A stretch of 64,000 nt of DNA, taken from assembly GCF_040436345.1 (NCBI RefSeq), contig NC_133224.1:10780741-10844740 (forward strand), in the 5' to 3' direction. Origin of the DNA: Pagrus major (Eukaryota; Chordata; Actinopteri; Spariformes; Sparidae). The position numbers and the translations under genes are program-made. Shown one piece after another: positions 38,895-60,133 of this stretch (position 1 is the first letter of the stretch; each line of letters starts with the position of its first letter). The notes under the pieces were generated by a model, which had not been told where the DNA came from, did not search any database, and saw only the letters and a list, made by a program, of their open reading frames with translations.

Positions 38895-41095
38895 GCCCGT
38901 AACTTTTTAATAACTACCCCCATTACATCACTCAGAAGGAAACTCAGCAGTGACAAAAGAAACCACAAAGTCCTTTTCTTGTTTGACTCTTTTTCCTTTT
39001 AGTCAGATTTTTTTTTCAAACAACAGAAGTAAAACTACATCAATGGCAAATCTCACAATATTCCCATTCAGTACCACCCCTCAGGGGAACAGGAGGAAGA
39101 GATAAAAACAATTTCGAGCAGCAGCAGCAGCACTTTTCTGCACATGTTATGAACATCTCTAAACTCGCTAACAACGCAATCAACCAAGTCATACAGCAGC
39201 CACTGATATGATGATAATGTCTGCTTGTCAGGATTGCAAGCGAGTCTGTTTGTGCGCTTTTTCTTCCTCTCTAAACTACAAGTACCTTCAAAAGCGTTTG
39301 TGTTTTGCTGAAATCTGCTGACTTTCAATACGAGAACATCTCCAAAGACATGAGAAACATTTAATCATCTTGTGTTTGCCTGCAGGTCTGCGAGAAAGCA
39401 CGGATTTACGTGCTGAATCTGGTTTGAACTCCAATTGTTTATTCCCACTTATGCATTAGTAAACCCCCATTAGAGGCCAATTCCAACCACAGATCCCAAT
39501 CTGCTCATAATAAAGCTGCATTGTTATGCTCCGGGCCGCCCGACAGTCATGTGACCAGAGGGAGAGAGTTCATGAACTCCCCCAAAGCAGGCAGACAGAC
39601 GAACACATGAGTACAATTTGGAGCAACGTAGATGCACATGTATTCAGACGTTTATGTTGTTTTCCCCGTTGGTGGCCTTTTATCCTTCTCATGCATTTCA
39701 TTTTTAATCCTCCGGTCAAAGTCAGAGGCAGATTCAAGGTTAAAGCAAGTCTTCACAATGACCTTTATCTCCGCGTACGCAGACTGCGAGGCGAGATATG
39801 TCACAGTTTTTCTCCCCCCCGCTGCACAAAAAAGAAGAAAACAACGGGGGAACACAAGAGGTTACATTTTAAAAACAAAAACAGAGCAATACGTCCAGAC
39901 TCGAGAGCTGAAGGTTGCTTCTTGAGGTGCTGTCGGAGCTTAGTCTTTTTGATGTTGCTGTTGTTGTGTTTTGGCACAGACTGCCCTGAAACAATTCAGT
40001 CCTCCATTACCGGCGAAGAGAAAACAGTCCAGAACTCCTCTGATTAGAACCGAGTCATCTGAGAGATCGTTGTCACACCGGACAAACACAAACAAGTTAT
40101 TTCATGAGAACTGTACAGCCAAAAGAGACAGAAAATAGACACAAAAATAGACTTGATATATTCTGCTAGGACAGCCCTATTAGTGCTAGCTGCTTAGACG
40201 GGGTCAGAGAGACAGACAGACAGATAAAAAAGGACAGACAGGCACTTAAGTGCTGATGCATAGCGGAGATTAAAGTAAGAGCCAAGCGAAAGACAGACAG
40301 GAGAGAGGGAAGGAGAAACAGAGTCTTAAAGAAGGATTTAGAGTCAAAGCACTTTCAATTCAACCAGTTTAAAAAGTGTAAAATTATTCGTATTAAAATG
40401 TTTGGTACCTTAACGTGAAAAATAACTGAGAACAGACTTATTTCATACTGACAGAATTGAAATATCTGACCCCCTTTTGTGGTGCTAAAAGCAGTTTGCT
40501 GACCGCTACGAAGCTAGCATTAGCATGGCTATTGATAGGGTCTCTATCCTCTCCTGTGTGTACCGTATGTCATTTAGCATCCTGAGACGAAGTGGATCAA
40601 GTGGGACAGAAGTGTCTTGAGCTAATAGCACTAATGGGATTGCTTGGCTCTATATCAGGGGTCTTGCCCTGAGCTGTAGTCAGCAGGATGTTGAATTTAC
40701 GTCCTGGCACCATGCTAATATCTTAATCTGGCCCCTAGCTGGCTTTAGCTAACTCGCTAGCTACTGTATCACCTGCTAAAAGTGCCTTTTGTTTCAAGCC
40801 TGTGTGTTTATTAATACTTCAGGTGTATGGCTCTGTTGGAAAGGAGGAAGAGAGAAAAAATAAGAGAGGATTGACGGGATGAAAGCAGCGTAAGTTACAA
40901 CGAGCAGAATGCTAACAGCAGCTACGCTAATATTTCTCACAGTAGACAGGAAGGCCAGCTCATAGCTAGGACCATTATCATTATTAATGTTAGCGGAAAT
41001 GCTGCATTCATGTCACATCGGAATTATTGTGATTTCCAGTTTCCGCCTTGTTAATATTGTTTACGTCAACATCCAATCGTAATTATGAATGTTAA
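38895..41095. other. gene-free stretch
   Basis: No supported exon. AT-rich unique sequence with a GACA-like run near 40,210-40,225 and several GCTAGC/TTAGCATG-rich words at 40,490-40,990 that resemble decayed dispersed elements. Confidence 0.5.
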
Positions 41096-41322
41096 ACTTT
41101 TCATATCCGACTTGGCGCTTTTCGTACTGTTTTACTTTGTTTATATGTGGCGGACCCTGCCACCTTTCTAGCTTTAAACAGTGTTCTGGGGACCTTTTTT
41201 CCCCCCTGAGAACAGCTTTTTTATTCAGTTATGGAAAAGATAAATATTTACCTCTTTAATATTGTAAATATTAAAATTCTGAGTTTGAATTTCTGCTCCA
41301 AAACTACAGAGTGCCCCTTTAA
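41096..41322 (+). mobile_element. TTAA-type MITE, copy 2 (5'-truncated)
   Basis: It starts at the same internal point as copy 1 (TTTTCATATCCGACTTG) and carries the same core and the right terminus ACTACAGAGTGCCCCTTTAA. Sharing a truncation point with copy 1 suggests a subfamily rather than independent damage. Confidence 0.85.
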
Positions 41323-42791
41323 GACACAGAAGTGCCTGTAAACCAAATACAAATGGGTGCCATATGTCCGCCAACTCATTTATAAATAATTCATGTCATT
41401 CATAAATTAACCCAAATTTCATGGCTATTGTGTTATATAGAACAAGCACAGTATCTTTGACCCTCGCACGGCCAACTCTGTCATCACAAAACTGTTGCTT
41501 GCAAGTTGTAAACACTGGAATATCCCATATGACATGAACGCAGCAAAAGCTCACACCAGTGCTACCCACTTTATTTATATCTTCAGCTGCTTTTTTTTTT
41601 TGTAACTACATCAAATCAAGCACAACAAAAATATTCCATAGCTTCAGTTAGTCGAAGTTCTTTGTAAAATGGCTACAATCTGAAAGTGAGGCACTTTTTG
41701 AGCTGATATATAATTCTATTTATTTTCTTTTTTATACCCTAAATAACCACCATTTTACCCTTAATGATTAGAGTTTCTCTCTTGGAAAAAACAAAACAAA
41801 ACAAAAAAAACACAGATCTCCATTTTTTTTTGTACCCTTCTCTGATTGGCTTTCACTCAAGGAATGAGAGCAGCAAATGGCTTTTTCGAGAGTGTCATTT
41901 GGCACACATCCCCGCTGGTTTTCCGCAACCAGCTAGATGAAAGCGAAGGAAAAAAAAAAAAAAAAAACGTTTTCCATCAGTTCTCCCTCAAAGTGCTTCA
42001 GGGGCGTGTCCTATCCAGCCGCTCTCACGTTGTGATTGGTTGTCACAAAAGGAACGGGCGGAGCTTTGAAGCTCTCTTGAGTGGTACCAGATTGTTTCCC
42101 CGAGGACGACGCACTGACATCAGCACTCTGGAAGAAGAAAGAGACACACAGAGAAAGAGGAAATGGTTTGGTTAGATGTAGAATCAACAATAACCCAGAT
42201 ATGAAGAGGAAATAAATATTATGACATGTGCATACACCGTCTCTTGCTTATCAGGTGCATTATAATATCTCAAGTACGATATCAGTGTCTGCTTATCTTG
42301 TCGGGAACACAGTGACCTGAAAACGAACAACAGGAATAAACAATGCAGCCAAATAAGCGAGAAAGACGGGAAGAAAGTGATAAAGGGAACAGTGGGAAGG
42401 AGAAAGTGAGGACACCTAACGCTGCAGGCACGGAGTCAAGTGTGTGTGTGCCAACATGAGGTAAAACAGATTCATGAATTATGTCAGGTTGTTCTGGCAA
42501 TTTTCTGCTCTTCACATCAAATCAGACATGCAAGCATAAAGGTGTGTGTCATCAGGAGAATGTCACAACTGTAAAAAAAAAAAAAAAATCAAAAAGGTCT
42601 GACCAGGACATTTGAGTCTTTACTTGGCCTTGTTTGCACAGCTGATAAGATTAGCAGGAATGCAGACATAATGATAATTCTGCTCCAGAGCAGAGAGGGA
42701 ATCACATGGTGTCAAACAGCCATATGGTTTGTTTATAAGGGAGTGATCTGAGGCTGTCTCAGGTGAGAGAAACCTGGTGAAATCTGAACAC
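41323..42791. other. gene-free stretch with homopolymer runs
   Basis: It contains long A or T runs (41,593-41,604, 41,950-41,969, 42,572-42,588) and AT-rich unique sequence. No exon, RNA gene or clear mobile element was recognised. Confidence 0.5.
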
Positions 42792-43136
42792 TTTAAAGGT
42801 GCACTATGTAGTTTTGGGGAAGAAATGTTAGAGATGTTCATTGACTGATTTTAAACAAACTAAATCATCAAACTCTCTTTGTTTTCATGACTGAATAAAC
42901 AAACTGACCTTAAAGGACAACACAGTTTCATACGGTTTTACTTTGTTTATATGTGGCGGACCCTGCCGCCTTTCTAGCTTCAAACAGTGTTCTTATTTTC
43001 CTCTGAGAACAACTTGTTCATCCAGTTATGGAAAAGATAAATATTTCTGAGTTTGTGTTATTACCTCATTAATATTGTAAATATTAAAATTCTGAGTTTG
43101 AATTTCTTCTCCGAAACTACATAATGCCCCTTTAAA
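42792..43136 (+). mobile_element. TTAA-type MITE, copy 3 (full length, 345 bp)
   Basis: Both ends are present: TTTAAAGGTGCACTATGTAG at the left and CTACATAATGCCCCTTTAAA at the right. They form 26-bp terminal inverted repeats with about 23 matches. TTAA at each border suggests piggyBac-type target duplication. The inside has the GTGGCGGACCCTGCC core. No coding sequence. Confidence 0.9.
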
Positions 43137-47450
<4,314 letters not shown>

Positions 47451-47610
47451 GCCTTTAACTCTGCTGCTGTCAATCACACTTTCTGCAAACATGTCACAAG
47501 CCATTATCCAGGTGTGTGTGCTTGTGCGGGGGTGTACAGTTGCAAGGGGTGCATGGGAAAAAAAAAAACACAGGTGGACTGAACACTCACACGTACACAC
47601 ATGCACACAT

Positions 47611-47611
<1 letters not shown>

Positions 47612-47643
<32 letters not shown>
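47612..47643. repeat. (CA)n microsatellite
   Basis: About 16 CA units preceded by interrupted CA-rich sequence, only 170 bp from the 97-bp AC tract. Confidence 0.95.
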
Positions 47644-50697
<3,054 letters not shown>

Positions 50698-50943
50698 TAT
50701 AATATTAATGAGGTAATAATGCAAACTCAGAAATATTTATCTTTTCCATAACTGAATAAACAAGCTGTTCTCAGAGGAAAATAAGGTCCCCAGAACACTG
50801 TTTGAAGGTAGAAAGGTGGCAGGGTCCGCCACATATAAACAAAGTAAAACAGTATGAAATTGTGTCATGAAAACAAAGAGAGTTTGTTTATTTAGGCATA
50901 AAAAATAAAATAAAATCAGCCAATGGAGATCTTTCTCTTCTGA
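50698..50943 (-). mobile_element. TTAA-type MITE, copy 4 (inverted, ends lost)
   Basis: On the minus strand it carries the same core (CAGGGTCCGCCACATATAAA on plus), AGGTCCCCAGAACACTGTTT and ATGAAAACAAAGAGAGTTTG, matching the left half of copy 3. Both termini are eroded. Confidence 0.85.
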
Positions 50944-51264
50944 TTAAAACCTTTAAATCACAGTTAACTTGAGCCCTGTAACTACGGCCAGCGAGCCCGA
51001 GACTTAAATCAGCGTTAGCCCACTTCTGATTGTGAAAGTGCGAAGGCTTCTTTAGCCTGACGCCGACGAGGCTCTCAGAATGCGTTTAGCCCTGTGAGGT
51101 GCAGTGTGATGAGTGTTCAGCAGAGTCAGAGGTCCAGAGAACAACTGACGAACCTTTGGATCATTAAAATGACGAGGGGGGCTGACAGAGTGGAATCTGG
51201 ATTGCATTTGGAAATCATCTCCTGTGTGTTTAGAAACTGATGCCAATCTGTGTTTCGCAGCGCC

Positions 51265-51266
<2 letters not shown>

Positions 51267-51309
<43 letters not shown>
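51267..51309. repeat. (TG)n microsatellite
   Basis: A perfect TG tract of about 21 units. Confidence 0.95.
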
Positions 51310-51310
<1 letters not shown>

Positions 51311-51527
51311 TCCACGTGCCAGTTTGTGGCCCCTGCTCCAGTCTGAAGATAAATTGTGTAATTATTAATAGCCCTTTTAATACCGCAACAGAGCAAACAC
51401 ACACACATCACCGGAGCTGCCCCATTAGCATTAAGTTACAACATGTTGCTTTATTAAGAGCAGTGCAGCTCTGCTTTTATGGGGAATAACCAGAAGTTTC
51501 ATGTGAGTGTAAGCGTGGATGACTTTC

Positions 51528-51531
<4 letters not shown>

Positions 51532-51625
<94 letters not shown>
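51532..51625. repeat. (TG)n microsatellite, 94 bp
   Basis: A perfect TG tract of 47 units followed directly by CACAC, so the junction is a small inverted repeat. It lies 220 bp from another TG tract. Confidence 0.98.
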
Positions 51626-51626
<1 letters not shown>

Positions 51627-54600
51627 ACACAAGTTTGTGTGTCCGACTGTGGGTAGACGGCAAGTCTTGGCCACCGTGCACGGCAAATATTTATCTTCGA
51701 ACCTTCTGGAGGCTCCGCGAGTGACGCTTCTCACCTTCTCCTCGTCTCAGGAGGAAAAAGCAAAATTAGTGAAAGAGCCCTCTCCTTGTGATCTCCATTT
51801 TTAGCCGTTTCTCGCCGCTCTATCGCTCGTCTGTCCACAACATTTACAACATTTAGTTGAAGTTCCCCTTTTTCGGCCCAGAAGTGAAATTCCAAAGTAT
51901 TTGCACAATTGCATCTATTGTTATGGCTGCAGCAGACACGTACTCTGAGGTACCCTCAACCTTAAAATCTGCAACAATGACTTATAATGTAAAATCAGCA
52001 GCCTGCAGAAACTCTACATCCAGCAAGACAGGGATCCAGACATTCTCCTCAGAAATAGCTGAAGAGAACTTAAAGTAAACAGTGAAAGTAGGAGCCACAG
52101 TCGTCTTTATGCCATTTTTGAGCAGCGCAGCAGGACAATGACAGGGCTACGTCTCCATACACAAACCAGGCGACCAATATGGATGTAAACACCCTAAAAT
52201 TAAACGTGAAAGTCCCCACATAACCCTCGTGGGCTTCTCATTTCAGATCCAGTGTGCAGGAGTATAGAGCCAAAAAGAAAAACATGTTTTTGACTAAAGA
52301 TTATGTATGACCATTTTTAAAGGCAGGCTTTGGCATGTTTTTGATTTACTTCCATACAGTATGAAGATCAAATGAAACAGTCTCTCTAAACTTGCCTCAG
52401 TTGTATAATCCAACATAATTGAACATCAAGTCCGCATTTATCTTGGATCAAACGTGCGTTATCGCTGCGTAGTAATGCAGTTTAACTAAGCTACTGTACA
52501 AACATAATGCAATCTGGTACAGAAATTCCTTCAGTCTTGATGTTTAAAGCGATGGATTTCACCACGCGAGTGTCTGCTAATGGATTTTCCTCAGTGTCTG
52601 ATGCTTGAAATGGCAAAAAGAGAACACATTAAAATGATCTAAAACAGCGAAATGCGATGTTGAGTTATGACATAAAACATGCAAAACCACAGTGTGTCTG
52701 GTGTGTGGTCGGACATGGAGGGAGAAAACAAGACAACAGCGACAGAAAGAAAAACAGCAGTTGAAGTCACTTAAGTGTCGACACGGGCGCAAGTGTCGGA
52801 TGGCACAATAACAGGACGCGCTGGTCGTGTGTGTAATGTTTGAGTCAACGCACCGCAAGCGAGGGAAATGAGCATGTGTGTGTGCGAGTGGTAGCTGGCC
52901 TGGGTCATTACTACAGCTCATGACTGGTCAAGAAACACACACATAGAGCACACACACAAAAGAGAGCCTGTAACTACACGTGTATCAGGTAAAATCCCCG
53001 TGGACATGAAGTCAGGACGTCATGTAAATGAGCAGCATGATGACGCACGGACAATCGCTATCTGTGTGTGTGTGTGTGTGTGTTGTTTTGAACGGGAGGT
53101 GATTCATATTCAGATACTGCTGGACTCCATAAAGCCCTCAGCGCCACCATCATTAGGAACACGCTGTCATCACCTCGCTCAGGATGAGGCGGGCGGACGC
53201 ACGTGCTGATGGCGAACACGCGCGCTCACACCTACAAAACATAATCAACCAGTCGTTTACACCGAGGGGAGGGGGAAGTTCGATTGAAAACTAGTGCCAC
53301 GTTTCGTCCAGCTCCCCTGGATGACAACTGGTCATGAATACAAACAATTTCATTAATGGCAAATGACATTCAGCAGGAACATGAACAGTATGTGCAGTTC
53401 CACGTGCAATTTTCTACTTGTTTGTTCTCCACCACGTATGACTAATAAGTAAACGGGAGAGCACATTTCATTTCCTCTCCTCTGACGATGTGAGGCTTTA
53501 AATGCCCTGGTTAGGCGGAGTGACGCCTGCAGTGGAGGAGAACATTGTGTTAACGGACGTGGAGAGGTATAGTGGTCGGCTATAATTGTAGATTCCAGAG
53601 ATGTTCCCCGCCTGGGCAGCAGAAACAGAACATCGAGTTTCTGTGACGCATAAAAAAGACACAAACATTTAGGATGCAGGATGCACTGGTGAACACAACA
53701 CGGACATGCAGACATCAAGACAGACGTGGCACTGCAGGCAAACAGACGCACACTCGCAAAACACACATGAAACGCGTTGATGATGCTCATTTAAATGCAT
53801 GAGTAGAGAAATATAAGCCTCTTTGTGCTGGGTGGGTGTGGTTTCCACATCATTTAAATTTGGCACATGTCGCTTGAGTGGCGAGAAAAACAAATCCTGG
53901 CAAATATAACTTGGCACAGCTGCAGAATACAAATGAAGATTTATTTTTCTTTATCAACACATGAATGTTAATGCAACACAACCAGAAATAAAGCATCCAC
54001 ATGCTCTGTATGTCGCTCTTATTGGCGTTTACCTGTGATGTACAGCCCCACTACAACTCATCCTCCACCAGCAGTGTCAGCACAGGTTCAGTCGCACTAC
54101 CTGACACCTACCTGACAGCGTATGATCATCAGCTGATTGGGATTCAGTGTTAAGCCCCGCTGTCAGCACTCATTGCAGTTCCCTCCAATCTCACGGTAAT
54201 CGCGGCGTAAGACGCAGGATCACTTTAGAATTAATTCCTTTTTGTTTTGGAGTGTGAAAGCGGCATGTAATGATACACGGGCCATTTAATCTAATTGCTG
54301 CCATTTCTCCCATCATCATTAAGGAAGATTAACTGAACTTTTAGATAAGGCACTGATACGATTCGGGAGAGATACAGATCTCAGATCATTTGTTTTCGTG
54401 TAAATCAAAACAACAAAAAAATGATTAAAAAAAGCCGTAAAATAACAATTACTTTATTATAACTGTCAATTGAGCCTACGCAAAACCTGTTCAATGGCTT
54501 CCAGCCATAACTAGGTTTGAGGTGTTTGCATGAGCATCTAATTAGAATGACACTAGGCCTTTAAATGGTTTGTAAGGTGGCTAAACGCCTTACAAAAACC

Positions 54601-54630
54601 CAAAACACAAGCCCAAGTGGAAGGAATGTA
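51626..54630. other. gene-free stretch
   Basis: Unique sequence with short CA/TG runs (53,060-53,082). The part at 54,110-54,340 is unique, repeat-free and contains several TTAAT/ATTAA cores. No exon could be supported on either strand. Confidence 0.5.
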
Positions 54631-54910
54631 TTAAAAAGGTGCAATATGTAAGAATTGGCCACCTGTTGAAAATACTCCCAACAAACAGGGGCGGCGTGTT
54701 AACAGAACACTGCTAACTGCTGCTAACCGTATTCTCTTTATGCATTCGTGGCTGTAGCTAGTTAGCTTCTTAGCTCGGTTAGCCACACAGCTAGCTAGTC
54801 TATCACAGGAGCTTCGGACTACTGGGACAAAGGTTTTCAGGTCTATTAGCTAGCTGGTTAGCATGCTAACTTCTGTAAATATCTCTGCCATACAATATAT
54901 AGCGATTTTG
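54631..54910. mobile_element. TTAA-type element related to the one at 21.35 kb
   Basis: It begins TTAAAAAGGTGCAATATGTA and continues with GAATTGGCCACCTGTTGAAA, phrases I recall from a common teleost element. The inside is rich in TTAGC/GCTAG words and shares CACAGGAGCTT.GGAC with 21,490-21,505. The right end was not found, so the end coordinate is approximate. Confidence 0.6.
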
Positions 54911-57900
54911 TTATAACGTTTTTTTTTTAAGCTAAAATTCGTAAATATATTGCATCGATAAGCTATGTCATTGTCTGCTTTAAAGTTAGCTACCAACGTT
55001 AGCATGCCTGGCTAGCAGTAAACTTGCTTAGCCTCCAAAGGCGAGGGGCATGTCATTAGCTAATTATTTGTGGGATTAAATGTTTCATGAGAAAAATACC
55101 TGTTCAGGATTGGAACGTGCACCCGGTGGGAGCAAAGATGCTACTATTTAGGGTAACGACGCCTCCATCCTGCTGTAGCTCTTGTATTTTAGCACAATAT
55201 TATGAACAGTATGTGGCCATCAACTGCATATTTAAATCCTTTTACAGGGTTCTTGTTTTAAAAATCAGTCAGCTCAATAATCTGGAGACAAACAGTTAAG
55301 AGAAAATAGACATCATTTCCTGATAAATACCTTTTTCCAACAATTGCACATAAATTCTCTGAAACAAACAAACAAAAAACTCATCTCCTGCCAATCAACT
55401 ATTGATAAAATCGGCTAATCGTTCCACACCAGAAGGTTCACACTTGTCTCCTTAGGCAAGAAATCAATTTAATCCCGAGAAAACCATTTCCAGGCAGAAA
55501 AACCCACGTGCTCACACGTAACTGACAACGCACACACATCCTGTGCCCCACAGCAATTTGGGGTAATTTGAGAAAGAAAACCCTGCTAAGCACAGGAAGC
55601 TGTTAGTTTTACCACTGAGGCCCGCTCACGGTGCTGATGCCGAGGTGACGTGGAGGTGAGGCAGCACTGTAAAGGTTAACGACCATTCTCAGACCAATAA
55701 TGGCAGCGGTGAGCAAACATCAGTGCTCCTTCATTCGATCAGCACTGATGAGTTACATAAGGAGGGTCGAGGGACTGTTTGTTCTTTCTCTAAATCACCA
55801 TATAGCTCCTACATGAGCGTATTATCCTGACTATAGAACGTGTTCTGGAGAGGAGCTGCATGCGTTTTATTCACATTTGCATGCAGATGGCTGAAGGAAG
55901 TGTGTGTCTGTGTTTGTGTGTGCGAGGGGAACAGTCGGGGGTTAATCTAAAACTCTGTCCACGTGTCAGGTTGGAAAATGTTCTGTAGTTGTTTGTCTGA
56001 AATGAAATTCTTGACTCTGTGTCAATTTGGCTTCCTGATCACATTGAACAAAGCTGCAGAGAACGTGGACCCTGGTCGATGTGTGAGGATTAGGTAACTG
56101 AAACGCAGGCTGTGCATGTGTGTGTGCGCATGTGTGTGTGTGTGTGTTCAGCCTATAGTTCACCCCCAGGCAGTCAGAGTTGAGCAATCTGTATAGAGTT
56201 AAAAGATGGCCCCGCTGTTCCCATGATCGGGCTTTTTTTTTGTTTCTAATTTGAAACACTGCTTTCTACTTAGCAGAAAGTTCCCCAAGTCCAGTGTTGC
56301 AGGATCAGTTGGCTAAAGCTACGAGTGAAAAGCAATTTGCTTTTTCACTTCTTACTTTATACTTTTTTTCAAAATGCATGTTGATTCCAGGCTGTTGTTG
56401 TCATAAACTCAGAAACCCTTGACGTCTCTGACCTTCACCATCATGACAGGTAATTCTGAACAACTGTCTTATTTCCCACAGGTTTGGTCCGAGTTCCTGT
56501 TGGTCATAATAACATTTTACTGTCCATAAATACGTTTCAAGAGGCTGAAGAGTCAATTCTGCGAACTGAAACTACAACCGTCACTTGCAAGTTTAATCAC
56601 CTGTAGCTCATTAACAGTTCATTAAAATCAAATTCAACCATTGTGCTGTTTAATGGGAGTTATGTCAACTTTCATGTGTTGTGCCGTTTTGTGGTTTCTT
56701 GTCTCTCTGCCCAGAAACAGATGCACATTAGCTGCTAGCTAACTCTTGTGCAGTTACTTTTAATCCTCGAAATAAACAATAACAATGAAATGAAATAAAA
56801 TGACTGAAACTGCTGATAATTGAGTAGATGAAGTGGAGTCTGGCTTCATTTGGCTGTAGTGTAACTGTCCAGAAGCTGTGATAATGCACTTATAACAGCA
56901 TAATATTAAAACGAGTATGATGGGACATAACTAAATAAAGTAAGGCAGCAGTTTGATGACAATATTTGGCGTGTCTGCACCACAGCTGCAACGATAAATT
57001 GAAAAGTCAAATCGAAATAAAAATACGTTTTCAAGGATTTTGATTTGTGATCACCTCTCTTTGCTTCCTGTCTCACCGTGTTTCCAAAGAGGTTGGCCAG
57101 GAGCGACTCAAGAACAGTCCTCTAGTCAAAAATTGGCTTAACCGGTCTCACTTCAGACAGTCTAGTCAGATCAAGGTTGAGTCGGGGAAAAAAGGGATTT
57201 CATGGCAGCTCCTCTGAGAATAACTTGACCTCCTTTGCAGGAGTCTTAAACCTGATTCTCACCCTGTTGTCAGCGTCAGCACTTCAGCTGACCCCGAGAT
57301 CAACTCTGACCTCCTCTCATCCTCCGAACCTTCTCTACCTGATCCGTCCAGCTTCGGCTCAGCTCAAGGTGCAACACACACCCTCCAGCGCACACACAAA
57401 CATGTACCGAGACCGCATGCAGCCGCATAAACAAACACTATGATAGCCAGACAGAAGTACACACACATACACTGCCTCCATGTGAGAAGTGGCTCGTTAG
57501 TAGACGTTAATCAGCTTAGTGCTCTCCAACGCCCACGGGTGCTAAGCTCTTTACAGACAAACCCAGTTAGAGAAGTAGCAGCTGAGCGATGCCATGGCCC
57601 CCGAACCCAATGAAACGCACACACACACACAGTCAGACACACACACAGATCATGGTGGAGACACGGGGAGAAACACTGCAGCGGTGTTGACATCTAGACA
57701 ATCACCCGGGGGAATTTATAAGGGAGACGAAGGGGAAAAAAAGAGGCTGGGAAACAAACACGGAGCGAGAAGAACGCCGAAAACGGCACACAAAAAACTC
57801 AAATAAAGCAAAAGGAGAAGCTCAAATGTTTTCCTGGAAGAGTGTGTGAGGAAGGAGGAGGAGAAAAAAGTGAACAAATAAGAAGGAGTGTGTGTGAAAG

Positions 57901-58439
57901 GAGGGAAACACTCCTCCTCCTCTTGTGCCCTCAGTAACCCCGATGGGTTGGTGGGAGGCCGCTCGTTCTTTTAGCCAGCGCCCGACGCTGGCCCGGCATA
58001 CATCCCATACCACAGCGCACAATAAGCGCTCTGTAGCCAGGATCATGCTCACACAGGGAGCTGGCAGGCTGCCAACGTAACACACTCACACTCAGAGGTA
58101 TGTACATATAGATGGCACCACACACACACACACATACAGAAGATACAGTACATACAGTTAAAGTAGTTCAAGTCAATGTAAACTTTGTCTTCAATGCTAA
58201 TTAGCAGCACTAATGTTAGCAACCAAGCAGAATATGGTCAACAGTATTACCTGCTAAACACAAGCTTGTTAGCATTGCCACTGTGAACATTTTGGCATTC
58301 AGCTCAAAGCTCAGCTGTTAGCATGGCCTAGTCTTTATGCTAATAGAAGAATAACAGCTTATCAGAATCATTATTGAATTTCATGTTGAGTTTGGGAATA
58401 CACTTATGAGCTCTATTGACAAACGTTAGATGACAGTAT
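54911..58439. other. gene-free stretch
   Basis: No supported exon. It contains short CA/TG runs at 56,118-56,148 and 57,617-57,645, and a small GGGCTGCAAC-element-like fragment near 56,990-57,030 (AGCTGCAACGATAAATTGAA). The rest looks unique. Confidence 0.5.
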
Positions 58440-58620
58440 TGATATCATTCATATCGATCTGTTAAATATGAAGCTGGAACCAGGAGACGGTTAGCTTAGC
58501 TTAGCATACAGCCTGGAAGCAGTGGGAAACAGCTCTGCCTGAGGGTAAATATTTGCCTACCATTACCTTTAAATCACACTAATTAGCATGCTAAACCTTG
58601 TTTGTTGAGCTGTAAACCAA
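58440..58620 (+). mobile_element. dispersed teleost repeat (TTAGCTTAGCTTAGCAT type)
   Basis: The phrases GGAGACGGTTAGCTTAGCTT, CAGTGGGAAACAGCTCTGCC and AACCTTGTTTGTTGAGCTGT are in the order I remember from a widespread fish repeat. The boundaries are approximate, and related sequence may extend left to 58,200. Confidence 0.7.
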
Positions 58621-58689
58621 CACCTCGCGGTTGTGTGCCTCCACACACCAGTCATGTTGCTATTCCCGAACTACGCCATTTGATAATGG

Positions 58690-58940
58690 ACCGAGTGAAG
58701 TCGACCTTCGACCTTTCTGATATAAAACATCATGACTTCATCATTAGGTGTAAAATGTTGTCAGAATTGTTGATTAATGGCCAAAACTCGGTGACGTTTG
58801 ACCACCAGAGTCCAAGTGGATGTTTGAAGAAATTCCCTCTCAGCATTCTTGAGATACCGCGTTCACAGGAATGGGACGGGTGGAAGGACAGCCAGAAGGA
58901 TGGACAGGTGGCCGTTGCCGGCATGGAGGCATAAAAACAT
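58690..58940 (+). mobile_element. dispersed teleost repeat fragment
   Basis: GAGTCCAAGTGGATGTTTGA, GAAGAAATTCCCTC, TGAGATACCGCGTTCACAGG and GGCATGGAGGCATAAAAA are parts of a common fish repeat known to me from memory. It explains the 110-codon open frame at this place, which is therefore not a gene. Confidence 0.75.
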
Positions 58941-59582
58941 GTATAGTGAGTGTGTGTTTTGCAAAATGTCAAACTATTCCCATTGGCACCACTTCAAAGA
59001 GACTTAAATACACCAATACATGTACAAATTGGCAAACTATGACATGCACACACACATTCACACACAAATTATACATTATGCAGTGAAGCAATGAGAGCTA
59101 CATTGACACTTTTACACAAACACAATCTGCTTCAACAGGTGCCTCACCTTAACTTGGGAGGTGAACGCACCGCCTTCCAAGGCGATGTTTAGTTGGCAGT
59201 GATTTCTTAACACAAACCTGCCCTGCGAGTTATCTTTCCTGAGATCAGAAAATAAATCATGCACCGTATATTACATCTAATGGATGGCAACGGTTCACGG
59301 CGACCTTACAAGAGGTGCATTCATTCATTCGTTCAATCGAGCATGGCTCACGGGCCCAAACTGAAAGCTCCTTAATGTGTGGAACATAATTATGAGAAAA
59401 TAAAAAGCAAGAGTCTGGTGTGAAAAATAAAAAAAAAAAATCAGACAAAAAGTCCACTGAGAGGAGGAGAAAAGACAGGAAGTGGAGGAGGAGAAAGAGA
59501 GGTTTGGAGAGCGGAGGAGAGAGGCAGAGCGGCTTTGTTCAAAATAGAATGAGAGAAATGGTATTGACAAAAGAGACAGGAG

Positions 59583-59640
<58 letters not shown>

Positions 59641-59789
59641 TTGCAGTTGATGTAGATCAGAGCCAGGGCGGTGAAGGTTACTTTGGCCATTAGTTGAGGA
59701 GCTTTTGGCTGATCCCTGCTTCCTGAGAGGTGATTGGCTCGGCTGATCTGTCTCAGCTTTTCCTATTAAGAGCAGCACAGCCTCCCCAC

Positions 59790-59826
<37 letters not shown>

Positions 59827-60098
59827 TGTTTGTAATTTATGTGCGTCCACTCATGCGTGTGTGTAAACCACATAGAGAAATCGAGACATTTTTACGTAGC
59901 TAAAGAGCTCTGAATTGTAAAGCAAACATGACCAGGTGTGGTAATCAAATGCTTGTATGTCACATCCAATGACAAGTTCAATGGCTGAAGTCCTGAGACA
60001 CACACAAACACACACACAAACACACACTTAGTCTGTCCGGCGGCGCCTCTTTGACTGACCAAGCTGCCAGTACAATTCATTCCCCTGCCGCTGTGTTC

Positions 60099-60133
<35 letters not shown>

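Noticed and set aside
58602-58934. 110-codon open frame
   Set aside because: The underlying DNA is a common fish repeat, recognised by several of its consensus phrases.
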